Shown here one piece after another: positions 35,955 to 44,595 of a stretch of 64,000 bases of DNA; position 1 is the stretch's first letter; every line of letters starts with the position of its first letter. The notes below the pieces were generated by a model. The model saw nothing but the letters and a program-made list of their open reading frames with translations. It did not search any database and had not been told where the DNA came from. Made by a program: the position numbers and the translations under genes. Source of the DNA: Erysipelotrichaceae bacterium (GTDB lineage Bacteria; Bacillota_I; Bacilli_A; Erysipelotrichales; Erysipelotrichaceae); assembly GCA_017404205.1 (NCBI GenBank), contig JAFRCV010000003.1, positions 1-64,000 on the forward strand, in the 5' to 3' direction.

Positions 35955-36518
35955 ATGGAAGATAAGACAAGAAAACATTTAATTATTTTATTAATTGTAT
36001 TATTAACTATTGGCGGTATTTTTTATGTTGATAAAAGCATCAAAGAAATAAATTATCGCAATGATTTTGATGATATTGTTTATTCAATTGTCGAATGTTC
36101 AGATGATATGATTGATACATTAAATATGATTTCTAAAATATGGTATAACGCCTTATACAAAAAAGCTGATGAAGAAACTGATGTATACACAAAAAATGAA
36201 AAAGGATATTTCTATAGCGACTTCAATGATGCCATGGCAAATTATTATGATAGCGAACAATATTTAACCAGTATAGAAAAGATTGAAAATCAAGTAAACA
36301 AGATTTATTCTTTAACTAAAAGGCTTCAAGATCCACCCAAAAAATATAGTCAAGCTTATGCAGACTTTGCCACATATTATGAATATTTTACTAAGTTAAA
36401 ATCAATAACTTATAGTCAATCAGGAATGACTTATGAAGAATTCACAGATGAATATATTCCTCTTTCTGAGAATGTAATCAACCAGTTCTATAAAATGCAA
36501 ATGTATACAAGTTATTAA
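35955..36518 (+). CDS. Single-pass membrane protein of unknown function
   Basis: A 187-residue protein with a short Lys/Arg-rich N-terminus, a TM helix (about 8-28, LIILLIVLLTIGGIFYV) and a largely helical exterior domain rich in Tyr, Asp and Lys. No family is recognised. A GGGGT SD overlaps the end of the ZIP gene. It is last in the NAD/ZIP unit, directly before a terminator. Confidence 0.7.
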   Translation: MEDKTRKHLIILLIVLLTIGGIFYVDKSIKEINYRNDFDDIVYSIVECSDDMIDTLNMISKIWYNALYKKADEETDVYTKNEKGYFYSDFNDAMANYYDSEQYLTSIEKIENQVNKIYSLTKRLQDPPKKYSQAYADFATYYEYFTKLKSITYSQSGMTYEEFTDEYIPLSENVINQFYKMQMYTSY

Positions 36519-36551
36519 AAAAGATCTACAACAAAGTAGATCTTGTTTTAT
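36517..36551. terminator. Bidirectional terminator between convergent genes
   Basis: A 9-bp stem (AAGATCTAC 36521-36529 with GTAGATCTT 36536-36544) with T-rich sequence on both strands. Confidence 0.88.
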
Positions 36552-36569
36552 AAATAATATGCTTTTCGA

Positions 36570-36893
36570 TTATAATTTCATGAATTGATCAACATTGAGG
36601 ACAAAGATTGTTGCCCCACCAACAGTTACTTCAACAGGCATTGGTGTAAATTCACTAGACATGAATGAAGTTGCTGCAGGCGCAATTTCCGTTCTTCTTT
36701 TTGATTCTGAACCAATAAGTTCAATTACCTTATCAACTTGATTATCTTCACAACCAACAATTAATGTAGTATTTCCTAAAGAAAGAAAACCACCAGTTGT
36801 CGCAAGTTTAGTAACTTGGAATGAATTGTTATTTAAAGTTTGTGATACAGCTGAGCTATCATCGTTTGATACAATTGCCAATACAAGTTTCAT
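36570..36893 (-). CDS. darA: Cyclic-di-AMP receptor DarA (PII-like, YaaQ/PstA)
   Basis: A 107-residue PII-like protein: MKLVLAIVSNDDSSAVSQTL, TTGGFLSLGNTTL and the C-terminal VGGATIFVLNVDQF match DarA/PstA. It binds c-di-AMP; its downstream role is not settled in any species. The start was set at MKLVLA rather than 15 bases upstream, because the GGGGGT run then serves as SD. It is monocistronic and convergent with the NAD/ZIP unit. Confidence 0.92.
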   Translation of the reverse strand: MKLVLAIVSNDDSSAVSQTLNNNSFQVTKLATTGGFLSLGNTTLIVGCEDNQVDKVIELIGSESKRRTEIAPAATSFMSSEFTPMPVEVTVGGATIFVLNVDQFMKL

Positions 36894-36994
36894 AAATACT
36901 ACCCCCATATTTATTATAAAATATCTTTTTAAAAATGTGTTTATAATATATGAAACACTGATGAATACAAGTCATTATAAAAGTTAGAATATAG

Positions 36995-37000
36995 TATAAT
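36995..37000 (+). promoter_or_regulatory. -10 box of the ftsE operon; near-leaderless
   Basis: TATAAT lies 9 bases before the ftsE ATG and no SD is present. A small inverted repeat (GTGTTT 36937-36942 with AAACAC 36953-36958) lies upstream. Confidence 0.5.
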
Positions 37001-37009
37001 TAAATTACT

Positions 37010-37783
37010 ATGATTAAGTTTAAAAAAGTTAGTTACACATACAAAAAGGGCGTACATGCCTTATTCGATATTAATTTGAATATTGAAGATGGAGAATTTG
37101 TTTATATTATTGGAAAGACTGGTTCTGGCAAGACAACAATGATTAGCTTGCTTGATGGTGAATTAGTGCCATCTAGTGGTAGTATTATTGTTTCAAATAT
37201 CAATGTTGGAAAGCTAAAAAACTCTAAGGTTCCACTATATAGACGTAATATTGGCGTTGTTTTCCAAAACTATCGCTTGCTTCCAAAAAAGACAGTTTTT
37301 GAAAATGTTGCCTATGCAATGGAAGTTATTGATACACCAACAAAGAAAATCAATCAAAGAGTAAGAGAAGTTTTAAAGTTAGTTGGTTTATCTGATAAAT
37401 ATAAATCACTTCCTGGTGAATTATCTGGTGGCCAACAACAAAGAGTCGCTATTGCTAGAGCTATTGCGAATAAGCCAAAGATTTTAATAGCTGATGAGCC
37501 TACGGGTAATTTGGATTCAGATACTTCAAATGACATAATTGCCTTATTTGAAAGAATCAACAAAGAAGAAGGAACGACAATCTTAATTGTTACTCATGAT
37601 TTACAAACCGTTAAAGAATTTCCAAAAAGAACTATTGAATTAAGTAGTGGTCATATTATTAGAGATTTGCCTAATGGCTTAGTAAATGAAAACATCCCTA
37701 AAAATATTAATAGTGATGATTATTTTGATACAACAGCGAAATTATATTTTAAAGAAGAAATAAAGAAGGACGAAAATGTTTAG
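37010..37783 (+). CDS. ftsE: Cell-division ABC transporter ATP-binding protein FtsE
   Basis: A 257-residue ATPase with Walker A GKTGSGKTT (about 35-43), signature LSGGQQQR and Walker B ILIADEPTGNLD. The C-terminal extension (about 220-257) is longer than E. coli FtsE. FtsEX is not a transporter; it transmits ATP hydrolysis through the membrane to activate cell-wall hydrolases. Overlap with ftsX (8 bases) and a hydrolase next in line support the assignment over LolD/MacB relatives. Confidence 0.94.
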   Translation: MIKFKKVSYTYKKGVHALFDINLNIEDGEFVYIIGKTGSGKTTMISLLDGELVPSSGSIIVSNINVGKLKNSKVPLYRRNIGVVFQNYRLLPKKTVFENVAYAMEVIDTPTKKINQRVREVLKLVGLSDKYKSLPGELSGGQQQRVAIARAIANKPKILIADEPTGNLDSDTSNDIIALFERINKEEGTTILIVTHDLQTVKEFPKRTIELSSGHIIRDLPNGLVNENIPKNINSDDYFDTTAKLYFKEEIKKDENV

Positions 37784-38672
37784 AAGATTATTTAGACATA
37801 TAAAAGAAGGTTTTGTAGGTGTAGGAAGACATTTTGGTATGGCTTTTTCTTCTAGCGCCTCAGTAACAATCGCCTTATTTTTGGTAGGACTATTTTTAGT
37901 ATTGACATATAATCTTACAATCATAACCAAAGACATTGAGCAATCAATATCTTTAAGTGCTTTAGTTGATTATGATGTAACAGGACAAGGAGCTATTAAC
38001 AATCTTGAAAAAGAATTATTGAATATTGAAGGTGTTAAGGAAGTTGAATTTAGAAGCAAGGATGATGAATTTACATATTATGTAGAAATGTATCCAGATA
38101 TAAAAGAATTCAATGAATATTATCGTGATCGTAATCCTTTCCATGATGCTTTTTTAGTAAGTGTTGAAGACGGTAGCATGTTAGAAAGTGTTAAGGAACA
38201 AGTTCAAAAAGTAAATGGCATTGATTCTGTGCATGATGGTGGTAGCAACACTTATCTATTAATCAACATATTAGAAAAAGTGAGAATCTTTGGTGGCATA
38301 TTGGTAGTTGCTTTGGCAGTATTAGCTATTTACCTAATTTACAATACTATATCGATTACTATTAGAGCTCGTGATAATGAAATTTGGATTATGAAAAATG
38401 TTGGTGCTAAAAATGGTTATATTCGTGCACCATTCTTGGTTGAAGGAATTATCATTGGCGTACTTGGAAGTATAGTTCCAATTATTGTTTTAATTATTAT
38501 CTATTTATACTTATTTAATATATCAAATGGAACATTACTAGGTGTCTTTACTTTAGTACCACCTTACCCATTCTTATTACAATTAAGTTTAATACTAGTA
38601 GGTGTTGGCATTTTGGTAGGCTTTTTAGGATCTTATCTAAGTGTTTCAATTCAATTGAGGAATAAGCGATGA
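37776..38672 (+). CDS. ftsX: Cell-division protein FtsX
   Basis: A 298-residue protein with four TM helices. The large extracellular loop after TM1 (about 55-165) and three C-terminal helices fit the FtsX fold. It begins with a basic, amphipathic N-terminus. It partners FtsE and probably the M23 hydrolase encoded next. It ends in TGA overlapping the next ATG (ATGA), confirming TGA as stop. Confidence 0.93.
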   Translation: MFRRLFRHIKEGFVGVGRHFGMAFSSSASVTIALFLVGLFLVLTYNLTIITKDIEQSISLSALVDYDVTGQGAINNLEKELLNIEGVKEVEFRSKDDEFTYYVEMYPDIKEFNEYYRDRNPFHDAFLVSVEDGSMLESVKEQVQKVNGIDSVHDGGSNTYLLINILEKVRIFGGILVVALAVLAIYLIYNTISITIRARDNEIWIMKNVGAKNGYIRAPFLVEGIIIGVLGSIVPIIVLIIIYLYLFNISNGTLLGVFTLVPPYPFLLQLSLILVGVGILVGFLGSYLSVSIQLRNKR

Positions 38673-40003
38673 TAAAGAAAATAGTATCTTTCTTTTTAAT
38701 CTTTTCTATTCTTATTGGATTAAATACCAGTTTTTTAAATTACCATAAAGCATATGCTGAAGATGATGATGAATGTGGTAATGACAAAACATGTCGTATC
38801 AATCGTTCAAGAAAAAGACAAGAGGAATTACAAGCGCAATATGAAGCTGCAAGATCAAATTATCAAAGTTTAATCGCCTTAGCTAATCAATACGCTAAAG
38901 ACATAGAAAATCTTGAGGCAGAAATAGCATTGATTACTCCACAAATTGAAGACTTAACGGTAAGAATTGATGAACTTGAGAAAAGCATAGAAACAAATCA
39001 ACAACTCGTTGATGAACTTGAAGAAAGAGTTCTTACAAGAATGGCTGAAGCACAAGGAACAATGCATTTTAATCCATATTTAGATTTTATTCTTGGTGCT
39101 AATGGTTTTTCCGATATGCTTAGAAGAATGTATGGAATTGAAGCCATCAATTCTAAAGAAGAAGCTGATCGAAACGAACTAGCTGACATCATTGAAACAT
39201 TAACTAGACAGAAGAACGAATTAGATGAAGCAAAAGAAGATTTGGAAAATAAACGTCTTGATTTAGAACTTAAACAAGCCGAAGCTGAGAAGATGCGTTC
39301 TTATTATAATGAAGCTGCCGAAGCTGCTGAAGAAGAAGCTGATAATTATCGAAATCAAATTGAAGATGAAATTAGATTGCAAACTTCTATTGAATTTAAT
39401 CTTGAAGACTTGTTGCAACTTGACCCATTAACTGGTTTTTCATCTCCAGTTCCCGGTTCAACAATTTCTGCTGGCTTTCCATATTATCCTGCAAGTTTTG
39501 GTGGTGGTGTACATTTGGGCGTTGATTATGCAGCTAAAATTGGAACATATTTATATGCACCGGCTGATGGAATCATTGTCGTATCTGATGATAACTGTGC
39601 TACGTATGGATATTTAGGCAATTCATGTGGAGGACTAGGTGGCGGTGTTTCATATGGCGGCAATCAAATCTATTTCATGTGTTCAGTTGGTGGCTCTATA
39701 TTTGCGTTAACATTCTCACATTTATATTCAGGTTCAGTTCATGAAAAAGGAATCGTGACGCAAGGCACACCGATTGCTAGAGTTGGTTCATCAGGAAATT
39801 CAACTGGTCCACATTGTCACATTGAAATGTTCTATTTGGGTCCTGGTGATAATGAAGATTTGATAACTTATGTTGATAAACTTAAACATGGTGATTATTC
39901 ATTATCATTTAATTGTGGTTGGGGAAGTGCTGGCTTATATACAACTTGTGATAATAAAGGCGCACCTTGTCGTTTGAATGGAGCTAATTATTTACCTCAT
40001 TAA
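38669..40003 (+). CDS. Secreted coiled-coil peptidoglycan hydrolase with M23 domain
   Basis: A 444-residue exported protein. Signal peptide residues 1-31 (ending KAYA), a coiled coil rich in Gln/Glu/Lys (about 45-255), and an M23 (LytM) endopeptidase domain (about 262-410) with HLGVDYA, FSHLYSG and GPHCHIEMF zinc ligands. The layout equals EnvC and is functionally like PcsB/CwlO, hydrolases activated by FtsEX. M23 Zn ligands appear intact, so it may be catalytic rather than an EnvC-type activator. It overlaps ftsX. Confidence 0.92.
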   Translation: MIKKIVSFFLIFSILIGLNTSFLNYHKAYAEDDDECGNDKTCRINRSRKRQEELQAQYEAARSNYQSLIALANQYAKDIENLEAEIALITPQIEDLTVRIDELEKSIETNQQLVDELEERVLTRMAEAQGTMHFNPYLDFILGANGFSDMLRRMYGIEAINSKEEADRNELADIIETLTRQKNELDEAKEDLENKRLDLELKQAEAEKMRSYYNEAAEAAEEEADNYRNQIEDEIRLQTSIEFNLEDLLQLDPLTGFSSPVPGSTISAGFPYYPASFGGGVHLGVDYAAKIGTYLYAPADGIIVVSDDNCATYGYLGNSCGGLGGGVSYGGNQIYFMCSVGGSIFALTFSHLYSGSVHEKGIVTQGTPIARVGSSGNSTGPHCHIEMFYLGPGDNEDLITYVDKLKHGDYSLSFNCGWGSAGLYTTCDNKGAPCRLNGANYLPH

Positions 40004-40005
40004 TT

Positions 40006-41496
40006 ATGGAAGAACAAGAAGAAAAAAAAGTAATCGTTAAACTTAAAAAAGTACCATTACAATCAGAAAGAGAAGAAATAAGAGAGAAAAGAAAACATAA
40101 GTTTTCAATCTTTTTATTGTGCTTATTCATATTTGTAGCAGGGCTTGGAATAGGTGGTGGCTTTGTATATGGCCTTAGAAGCAAAGGTTATTTACCTCAT
40201 TCTGATAATAAATATGATGCAATAAAGAAATATCTTGGAAGAGCTTGGTTATATAAAAATGATTATGAAGACTTAGATTCATATTTGGATGATAAAGCAT
40301 ATGCTGGAATGACATTCTTTGATTTTGATCCATACACTTCATATATGTCGGTTGATGAAATGAAAGAATATTATAGTAGTATCAATATGAATTATGTTGG
40401 TATTGGTGTTCAATATTATCTATTAAATGATGTGGCGACTATTACAAGAGTATTTAAAGGCTCACCTGCAGAAATAGCTGGCATTTTAGATGGTGATATT
40501 ATTGTTGCAGTTGATGGAAATTCTATTGAAGGATTAAGTTCTGATGATATTAAGAATGCTGTTGTAGGTGAAGAAGGGACAAATGTTGTTATTACCGTAA
40601 AAAGAGGCGGCATTGAACAAAATATCGTTGTCACAAGAGGGACAGTAGATTCAACAGTATATGCAAGAGCTAATGATGATTATGTTATTCTTGAAATAAT
40701 GAGTTTTGGAGAAACAACAACCGATGAAGTTGTTAAATATTTAAATGATTATCAAAATTATTCTAAATTAATCATTGATTTAAGAGATAATGGTGGCGGT
40801 TATCAAACCGCTGTACAAGGTGTTGCATCATTATTCTTGGGCAGCAACAAAATTGTCATGAGACAGGTTTATGCTGATGGTTATGAAGAAATAACAAATA
40901 CAATTAATGGCAAATATTTTGCTAATTTTAAGAATATTATTATCTTAACAAATGGTTCAACAGCTTCAGCTGCTGAAGTACTAGTAATGGCATTAAAAGA
41001 AGGCCATGAAAATTGTATATCTTTAGGTGAAACAACATACGGAAAAGGTGTAGTACAAACTCCATATCGTTTACAAGATGGCTCAATTGTAAAGATTACA
41101 ACTTCAGAATGGATGTCTCCAAGTGGTAAAAGCATTAATAATGAAGGTATTAAACCAGATATTGAAGTTAAATTAAATGATATTTTTTATCAAAGGGCTT
41201 TGCCGTTTGAAAAAGATGATGTTTATGAATTTGATCAAGTATCTGAATCAATTAAAATAGCACAACTTTCTTTAGACTATCTAGGCTATGATGTGAAACG
41301 TAAAGATGGCTATTTTGATGAAGATTTTTTGGAAACATTATTAATGTTCAAACAAGATCATGATTTAACTATTAATAATAAATTAGATTATGATACATAT
41401 AAAGAGATTATTAGTGAAGTTTCTATCACCTATGCATTAGATGAAAATGCTGATCCGCAATTGAATAAAGCAAAGGAGCTATTAAACTATGATTAA
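40006..41496 (+). CDS. C-terminal processing protease (S41, CtpA/CtpB type) with PDZ and peptidoglycan-binding domains
   Basis: A 496-residue exported serine protease. After a Lys-rich cytosolic start there is a TM anchor (about 37-58), a PDZ domain (about 115-205, YVGIGVQY ... GDIIVAVDG), the S41 core with the catalytic pair Ser321 (NGSTASAAE) and Lys347 (TYGKGVVQT), then a PG_binding_1-like C-terminus (about 405-485). Such enzymes clip exported proteins at their C-termini. It starts 2 bases after the M23 gene and overlaps the symporter gene by 8 bases, so it may process the FtsEX hydrolase. Confidence 0.93.
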   Translation: MEEQEEKKVIVKLKKVPLQSEREEIREKRKHKFSIFLLCLFIFVAGLGIGGGFVYGLRSKGYLPHSDNKYDAIKKYLGRAWLYKNDYEDLDSYLDDKAYAGMTFFDFDPYTSYMSVDEMKEYYSSINMNYVGIGVQYYLLNDVATITRVFKGSPAEIAGILDGDIIVAVDGNSIEGLSSDDIKNAVVGEEGTNVVITVKRGGIEQNIVVTRGTVDSTVYARANDDYVILEIMSFGETTTDEVVKYLNDYQNYSKLIIDLRDNGGGYQTAVQGVASLFLGSNKIVMRQVYADGYEEITNTINGKYFANFKNIIILTNGSTASAAEVLVMALKEGHENCISLGETTYGKGVVQTPYRLQDGSIVKITTSEWMSPSGKSINNEGIKPDIEVKLNDIFYQRALPFEKDDVYEFDQVSESIKIAQLSLDYLGYDVKRKDGYFDEDFLETLLMFKQDHDLTINNKLDYDTYKEIISEVSITYALDENADPQLNKAKELLNYD

Positions 41497-42850
41497 TAAT
41501 ATTGTCTCTTCCATTAATGATATTTTATGGGGTGTGCCAATGATAATCTTTTTAGTTGGTGCTCATTTATATTTAACTTATAAAACAAAATTTGTTCAAA
41601 GAAAAATCTTTACAGGAATAAAATTATCATTAAAGAAACAAAATGATGGAAGTGGTGATGTATCAGTATTTGGTGCATTAACTACAGCTTTAGCAAGTAC
41701 TGTAGGAACAGGCAATATCATTGGTGTTGCTACGGCAATAACACTTGGTGGTCCAGGCGCTGTTTTATGGACTTGGATTGGTGGCATTTTTGGAATTGCG
41801 ACAAAATATGCCGAAACATTTATCGCTGTTAAACATCGTCAAAAGAAAGAAGATGGTTCTTATGTTGGTGGCGCAATGACAGCTTTAGATTTTTTAAAGA
41901 AGCCATTCCTATCTAAATTTTTCTGCTCTGCGACAATATTAGGTGCTTTTGGAATCGGTTGCTTAACACAATCCAATGCGATATCTTCATTAGCTAGAGA
42001 TAATTTCAATATCCCGCCTTATATCACGGGCATTGTAATTGCCATAATAACTTTCATTATTGTTTTTGGTGGTATTAAATCAATATCTAATGTATGCACA
42101 AAACTGGTACCAATTATGTCAATTGTATATGTAATTGGTTGTTTATATATCTTAGTAGTCAATGCATCTTATTTACCACAAACTATTTCGTTAATTATTT
42201 CCAGTGCTTTTACTCCTAAAGCTATGGCTGGAGGCTTTGTAGGTTCTACATTAATAATTGCGATGAGGTATGGTGTAGCAAGAGGTCTTTTCTCAAATGA
42301 AGCAGGAATGGGCAGTGCACCAATCGCCAGTGCTGCAGGCCAAGCAAAAAATGCCGTTAAACCAGCTATCGTTGGCGCAACAGGAGTATTTTGGGACACA
42401 GTAGTAATATGCTTAATGACAGGTCTTGTATTATGCACATGTGTTATTGCTAATCCAGATATTGATGCTGTATTAATAAATGATGGCTCTCGTTTATGCA
42501 CAATTGCTTTTAATACAATTCCATATATTGGTGCTCCATTATTAATATTTGGTGTTTTAACCTTTGCCTATTCAACAATTCTTGGTTGGTGCTATTATGC
42601 AACTTCATGTGCTGAATATTTATTCTCAAAAAAGGCAACCAAGATTTATATGTTTATTTGGATTATTGTTATTTTCTTAGGATCAATCGGCAAGATTCAA
42701 CTTGTATGGGATGTAGCTGATATCTTAAATGCATTAATGGTAATTCCAAATATAATTGCAGTATTCTTATTACGTAAAGAAATTGCGAAAGATACTGACT
42801 ATTATTTATATCAAAATAGATTAGAGGAAAAGGATGAGTCAATGCAATGA
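41489..42850 (+). CDS. Alanine/glycine:cation symporter (AGCS family)
   Basis: A 453-residue transporter with about 10-11 helices. TVGTGNIIGVATAITLGGPGA and RGLFSNEAGMGSAPIA are AGCS signatures. It imports alanine or glycine with Na+. It overlaps both neighbours (8 bases with the protease gene, ATGA with the CBS gene). Alanine is a peptidoglycan precursor, so co-expression with FtsEX and wall hydrolases may be functional; this is inference. Confidence 0.94.
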   Translation: MINNIVSSINDILWGVPMIIFLVGAHLYLTYKTKFVQRKIFTGIKLSLKKQNDGSGDVSVFGALTTALASTVGTGNIIGVATAITLGGPGAVLWTWIGGIFGIATKYAETFIAVKHRQKKEDGSYVGGAMTALDFLKKPFLSKFFCSATILGAFGIGCLTQSNAISSLARDNFNIPPYITGIVIAIITFIIVFGGIKSISNVCTKLVPIMSIVYVIGCLYILVVNASYLPQTISLIISSAFTPKAMAGGFVGSTLIIAMRYGVARGLFSNEAGMGSAPIASAAGQAKNAVKPAIVGATGVFWDTVVICLMTGLVLCTCVIANPDIDAVLINDGSRLCTIAFNTIPYIGAPLLIFGVLTFAYSTILGWCYYATSCAEYLFSKKATKIYMFIWIIVIFLGSIGKIQLVWDVADILNALMVIPNIIAVFLLRKEIAKDTDYYLYQNRLEEKDESMQ

Positions 42851-43272
42851 GTGACAACATTTTAACCTTATTAACGCCAAAAGCTTTACTAGTATATCTA
42901 AGTGACGATATGACCATTAGACAAGGACTAGAAAAAATGCGTGTTCATCGTTATACAGCAATTCCCATTGTCAATGAAAAAACTGGTGAATATGTTGGTT
43001 CAATTGCTGAAGGTGATTTACTATACAACATCGTCAAAGATGAAGATGTCAATGTTAAGAAATTAGAAAATAAAAAAATAATAAAACTTGTAAGAAAGAA
43101 ATTCATGCCGGCAATGAAAGTAGATATGTCAATGGATGAACTGATTAAATTAATTACGATTCAAAACTATGTTCCAATTGTCGATGACCGAAATATTTTA
43201 ATGGGTATCGTTACTAGAAGTTCAGTAATGAAATATTTAGTAGAAAAATTAGATGGAACATCTAACAAATAA
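42847..43272 (+). CDS. CBS-domain pair protein (DarB/CbpB-like)
   Basis: A 141-residue protein composed of two CBS domains (about 10-70 and 78-140). The RYTAIPIV...GEYVGSIAEGDLLYNI segment resembles the small CBS proteins DarB (YkuL) and CbpB, which bind c-di-AMP; other CBS pairs bind AMP or ATP. No extra domain or TM. It is translationally coupled to the alanine symporter (ATGA), so it may be a regulator of it. The ligand is inferred from size and layout only. Confidence 0.75.
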   Translation: MSDNILTLLTPKALLVYLSDDMTIRQGLEKMRVHRYTAIPIVNEKTGEYVGSIAEGDLLYNIVKDEDVNVKKLENKKIIKLVRKKFMPAMKVDMSMDELIKLITIQNYVPIVDDRNILMGIVTRSSVMKYLVEKLDGTSNK

Positions 43273-43283
43273 TGAATAAAGAC

Positions 43284-43320
43284 AAAGGTTATTAATGATT
43301 AAATAGCCTTTATTTTATTT
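43284..43320 (+). terminator. Terminator after the ftsE-CBS operon
   Basis: A 10-bp stem with one G-U pair (43284-43293 with 43302-43311), then ATTTTATTTTTATTT. It overlaps the end of the convergent XRE gene. Confidence 0.75.
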
Positions 43321-43564
43321 TTATTTCTAGCTTTTTGCCCATCGCAATAGCTAATGCAGATAGTGTTTGAATTGTTGGTGAACAGGTTCCATTTTCAATC
43401 CGAGAGATATTAGATTGTCTTATGCCAGATCTTTTAGATAATTCAACTTGAGAAATACCTAAATCGGTTCTTGTTTCAAAGAGTGCTAATATTGCTTGAT
43501 ATTCAGGTTCAATAATATGCACTTTTTTAATTTGTTCAGCATTTTGCTTATTATTTTTATTCAT
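43310..43564 (-). CDS. Orphan XRE-family HTH regulator (HigA-like antitoxin type)
   Basis: An 84-residue DNA-binding protein. A Lys/Asn-rich N-terminus precedes an XRE HTH (about 30-82): ISQVELSKRSGIRQSNISRIENGTCSP and LSALAIAMGKKLEIKIK. This compact form is typical of HigA-type antitoxins, but no toxin ORF lies nearby. The ATG is 6 bases from a TATAAT and lacks an SD. A perfect palindrome covers the promoter, fitting autorepression. Confidence 0.82.
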   Translation of the reverse strand: MNKNNKQNAEQIKKVHIIEPEYQAILALFETRTDLGISQVELSKRSGIRQSNISRIENGTCSPTIQTLSALAIAMGKKLEIKIK

Positions 43565-43570
43565 ATTTAT

Positions 43571-43591
43571 ATTATATTCCTTTTAAGGAAT
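43571..43591 (-). promoter_or_regulatory. Leaderless promoter with palindromic operator for the XRE gene
   Basis: On the minus strand TATAAT (43576-43571) lies 6 bases before the ATG. Directly upstream and sharing one base is ATTCCTT-AA-AAGGAAT (43591-43576), a 7-bp-arm inverted repeat suited to an HTH dimer. Confidence 0.6.
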
Positions 43592-43607
43592 AATTCATTA
43601 AAAAGTG

Positions 43608-43636
43608 TTGAAATAATGATTTTAATAGGTTATTAT
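43608..43636 (+). promoter_or_regulatory. Promoter of rplM-rpsI
   Basis: TTGAAA (43608-43613), a 17-base spacer and TATTAT (43631-43636). The transcript would start near the L13 leader. Confidence 0.6.
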
Positions 43637-43640
43637 AAAT

Positions 43641-43690
43641 AAGCCTTATATTTGTAGCCCCGGAAACTACAAAGGTAAAAGGAGATTAGA
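43641..43690 (+). promoter_or_regulatory. Probable L13 leader hairpin that can pair with the SD
   Basis: TTTGTAG (43651-43657) pairs with CTACAAA (43667-43673). Outside it CCTT (43644-43647) can pair with AAGG (43679-43682), which is part of the rplM SD. This suggests autoregulation by L13, as in other Firmicutes. Confidence 0.5.
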
Positions 43691-43694
43691 AATT

Positions 43695-44123
43695 ATGCGT
43701 CAGACTACAATGCTTAAAGCAGAAGAAGTCAAAAAAGATTGGTATGTAATTGATGCTGCTGGACAAAATCTAGGTAGACTTGCTAGTAAAGTTGCAAGTG
43801 TTATTAGAGGAAAACACAAAGCTAATTACACACCAAATGTTGACTGCGGCGATTATGTTATTATCTTAAACGCTGCTAAGATTGTCTATACAGGCGATCA
43901 AGAAAATAAGAAGGTTTATTACCATCACACAATGTATCCAGGTGGTCTTAAGAAGAGAAGTATTGGTTTAATGAAGAGAGAAAACCCAGTTGAATTAGTT
44001 GAGAAAGCAGTTCATGGTATGCTTCCACATACTAAATTAGGTGACAAGATGAGAAAACACCTTTATGTTTATGAAGGAAGTGAACATCCTCATACAGCTC
44101 AAAAACCAATGGAGCTTAAATAA
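43695..44123 (+). CDS. rplM: 50S ribosomal protein L13
   Basis: A 142-residue L13 with WYVIDAAGQNLGRLASKVA, GKHKANYTPNVDCGDYVI and HTMYPGGLK. It binds 23S rRNA early in 50S assembly. Normal length. Strong AAAGGAG SD. The rplM-rpsI pair is universal in Bacteria. Confidence 0.99.
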   Translation: MRQTTMLKAEEVKKDWYVIDAAGQNLGRLASKVASVIRGKHKANYTPNVDCGDYVIILNAAKIVYTGDQENKKVYYHHTMYPGGLKKRSIGLMKRENPVELVEKAVHGMLPHTKLGDKMRKHLYVYEGSEHPHTAQKPMELK

Positions 44124-44135
44124 GGAGAATAAGAA

Positions 44136-44540
44136 ATGCCAAGAAAGAAAACAAACGAAACTTATAAGGGCGTTGGCAGACGTAAATCATCAGTAGCACG
44201 TGTTTATATGACACCTGGTACTGGTAAAATCACTGTTGGCGACAAAACTCTCGATGAATATTTACCACAAGAAATCTTAAGAATGGTTGTTAAATCACCT
44301 CTAGTAGTTACTGGAACTCTAGAATCATATGACATTAAGATTAATGTCTATGGTGGTGGTCTAACAGGCCAAGCTGGTGCTATGAGACATGGTATTGCCA
44401 GAGCTCTACTTGAGGCTGGCGATGACTTTAGAGCAACATTAAAGTCAGAAGGCTTCTTAACTCGTGATTCTCGTGTTAAAGAACGTAAGAAATATGGTTT
44501 GAAGGGTGCTAGACGTGCTCCTCAATTCTCTAAACGTTAA
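44136..44540 (+). CDS. rpsI: 30S ribosomal protein S9
   Basis: A 134-residue S9 with [12 protein letters not shown] near the N-terminus, [19 protein letters not shown] and the C-terminal [10 protein letters not shown] tail that reaches the P site. AAGGAG SD 12 bases after rplM. Ends at a terminator. Confidence 0.99.
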   Translation: MPRKKTNETYKGVGRRKSSVARVYMTPGTGKITVGDKTLDEYLPQEILRMVVKSPLVVTGTLESYDIKINVYGGGLTGQAGAMRHGIARALLEAGDDFRATLKSEGFLTRDSRVKERKKYGLKGARRAPQFSKR

Positions 44541-44557
44541 TTTAGAAGAATCATTTC

Positions 44558-44583
44558 AAGGTCCCTATTGGGGCCTTTTGTTT
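44558..44583 (+). terminator. Intrinsic terminator after rpsI
   Basis: AAGGTCCC (44558-44565) pairs with GGGGCCTT (44570-44577, one G-U) before TTGTTT. Confidence 0.82.
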
Positions 44584-44595
44584 AAAGGAATAATT

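Noticed and set aside
44506-44595. Longer CDF protein starting inside rpsI
   Set aside because: It would cross the rpsI stop region and terminator; the internal ATG has AAAGGA at proper distance.
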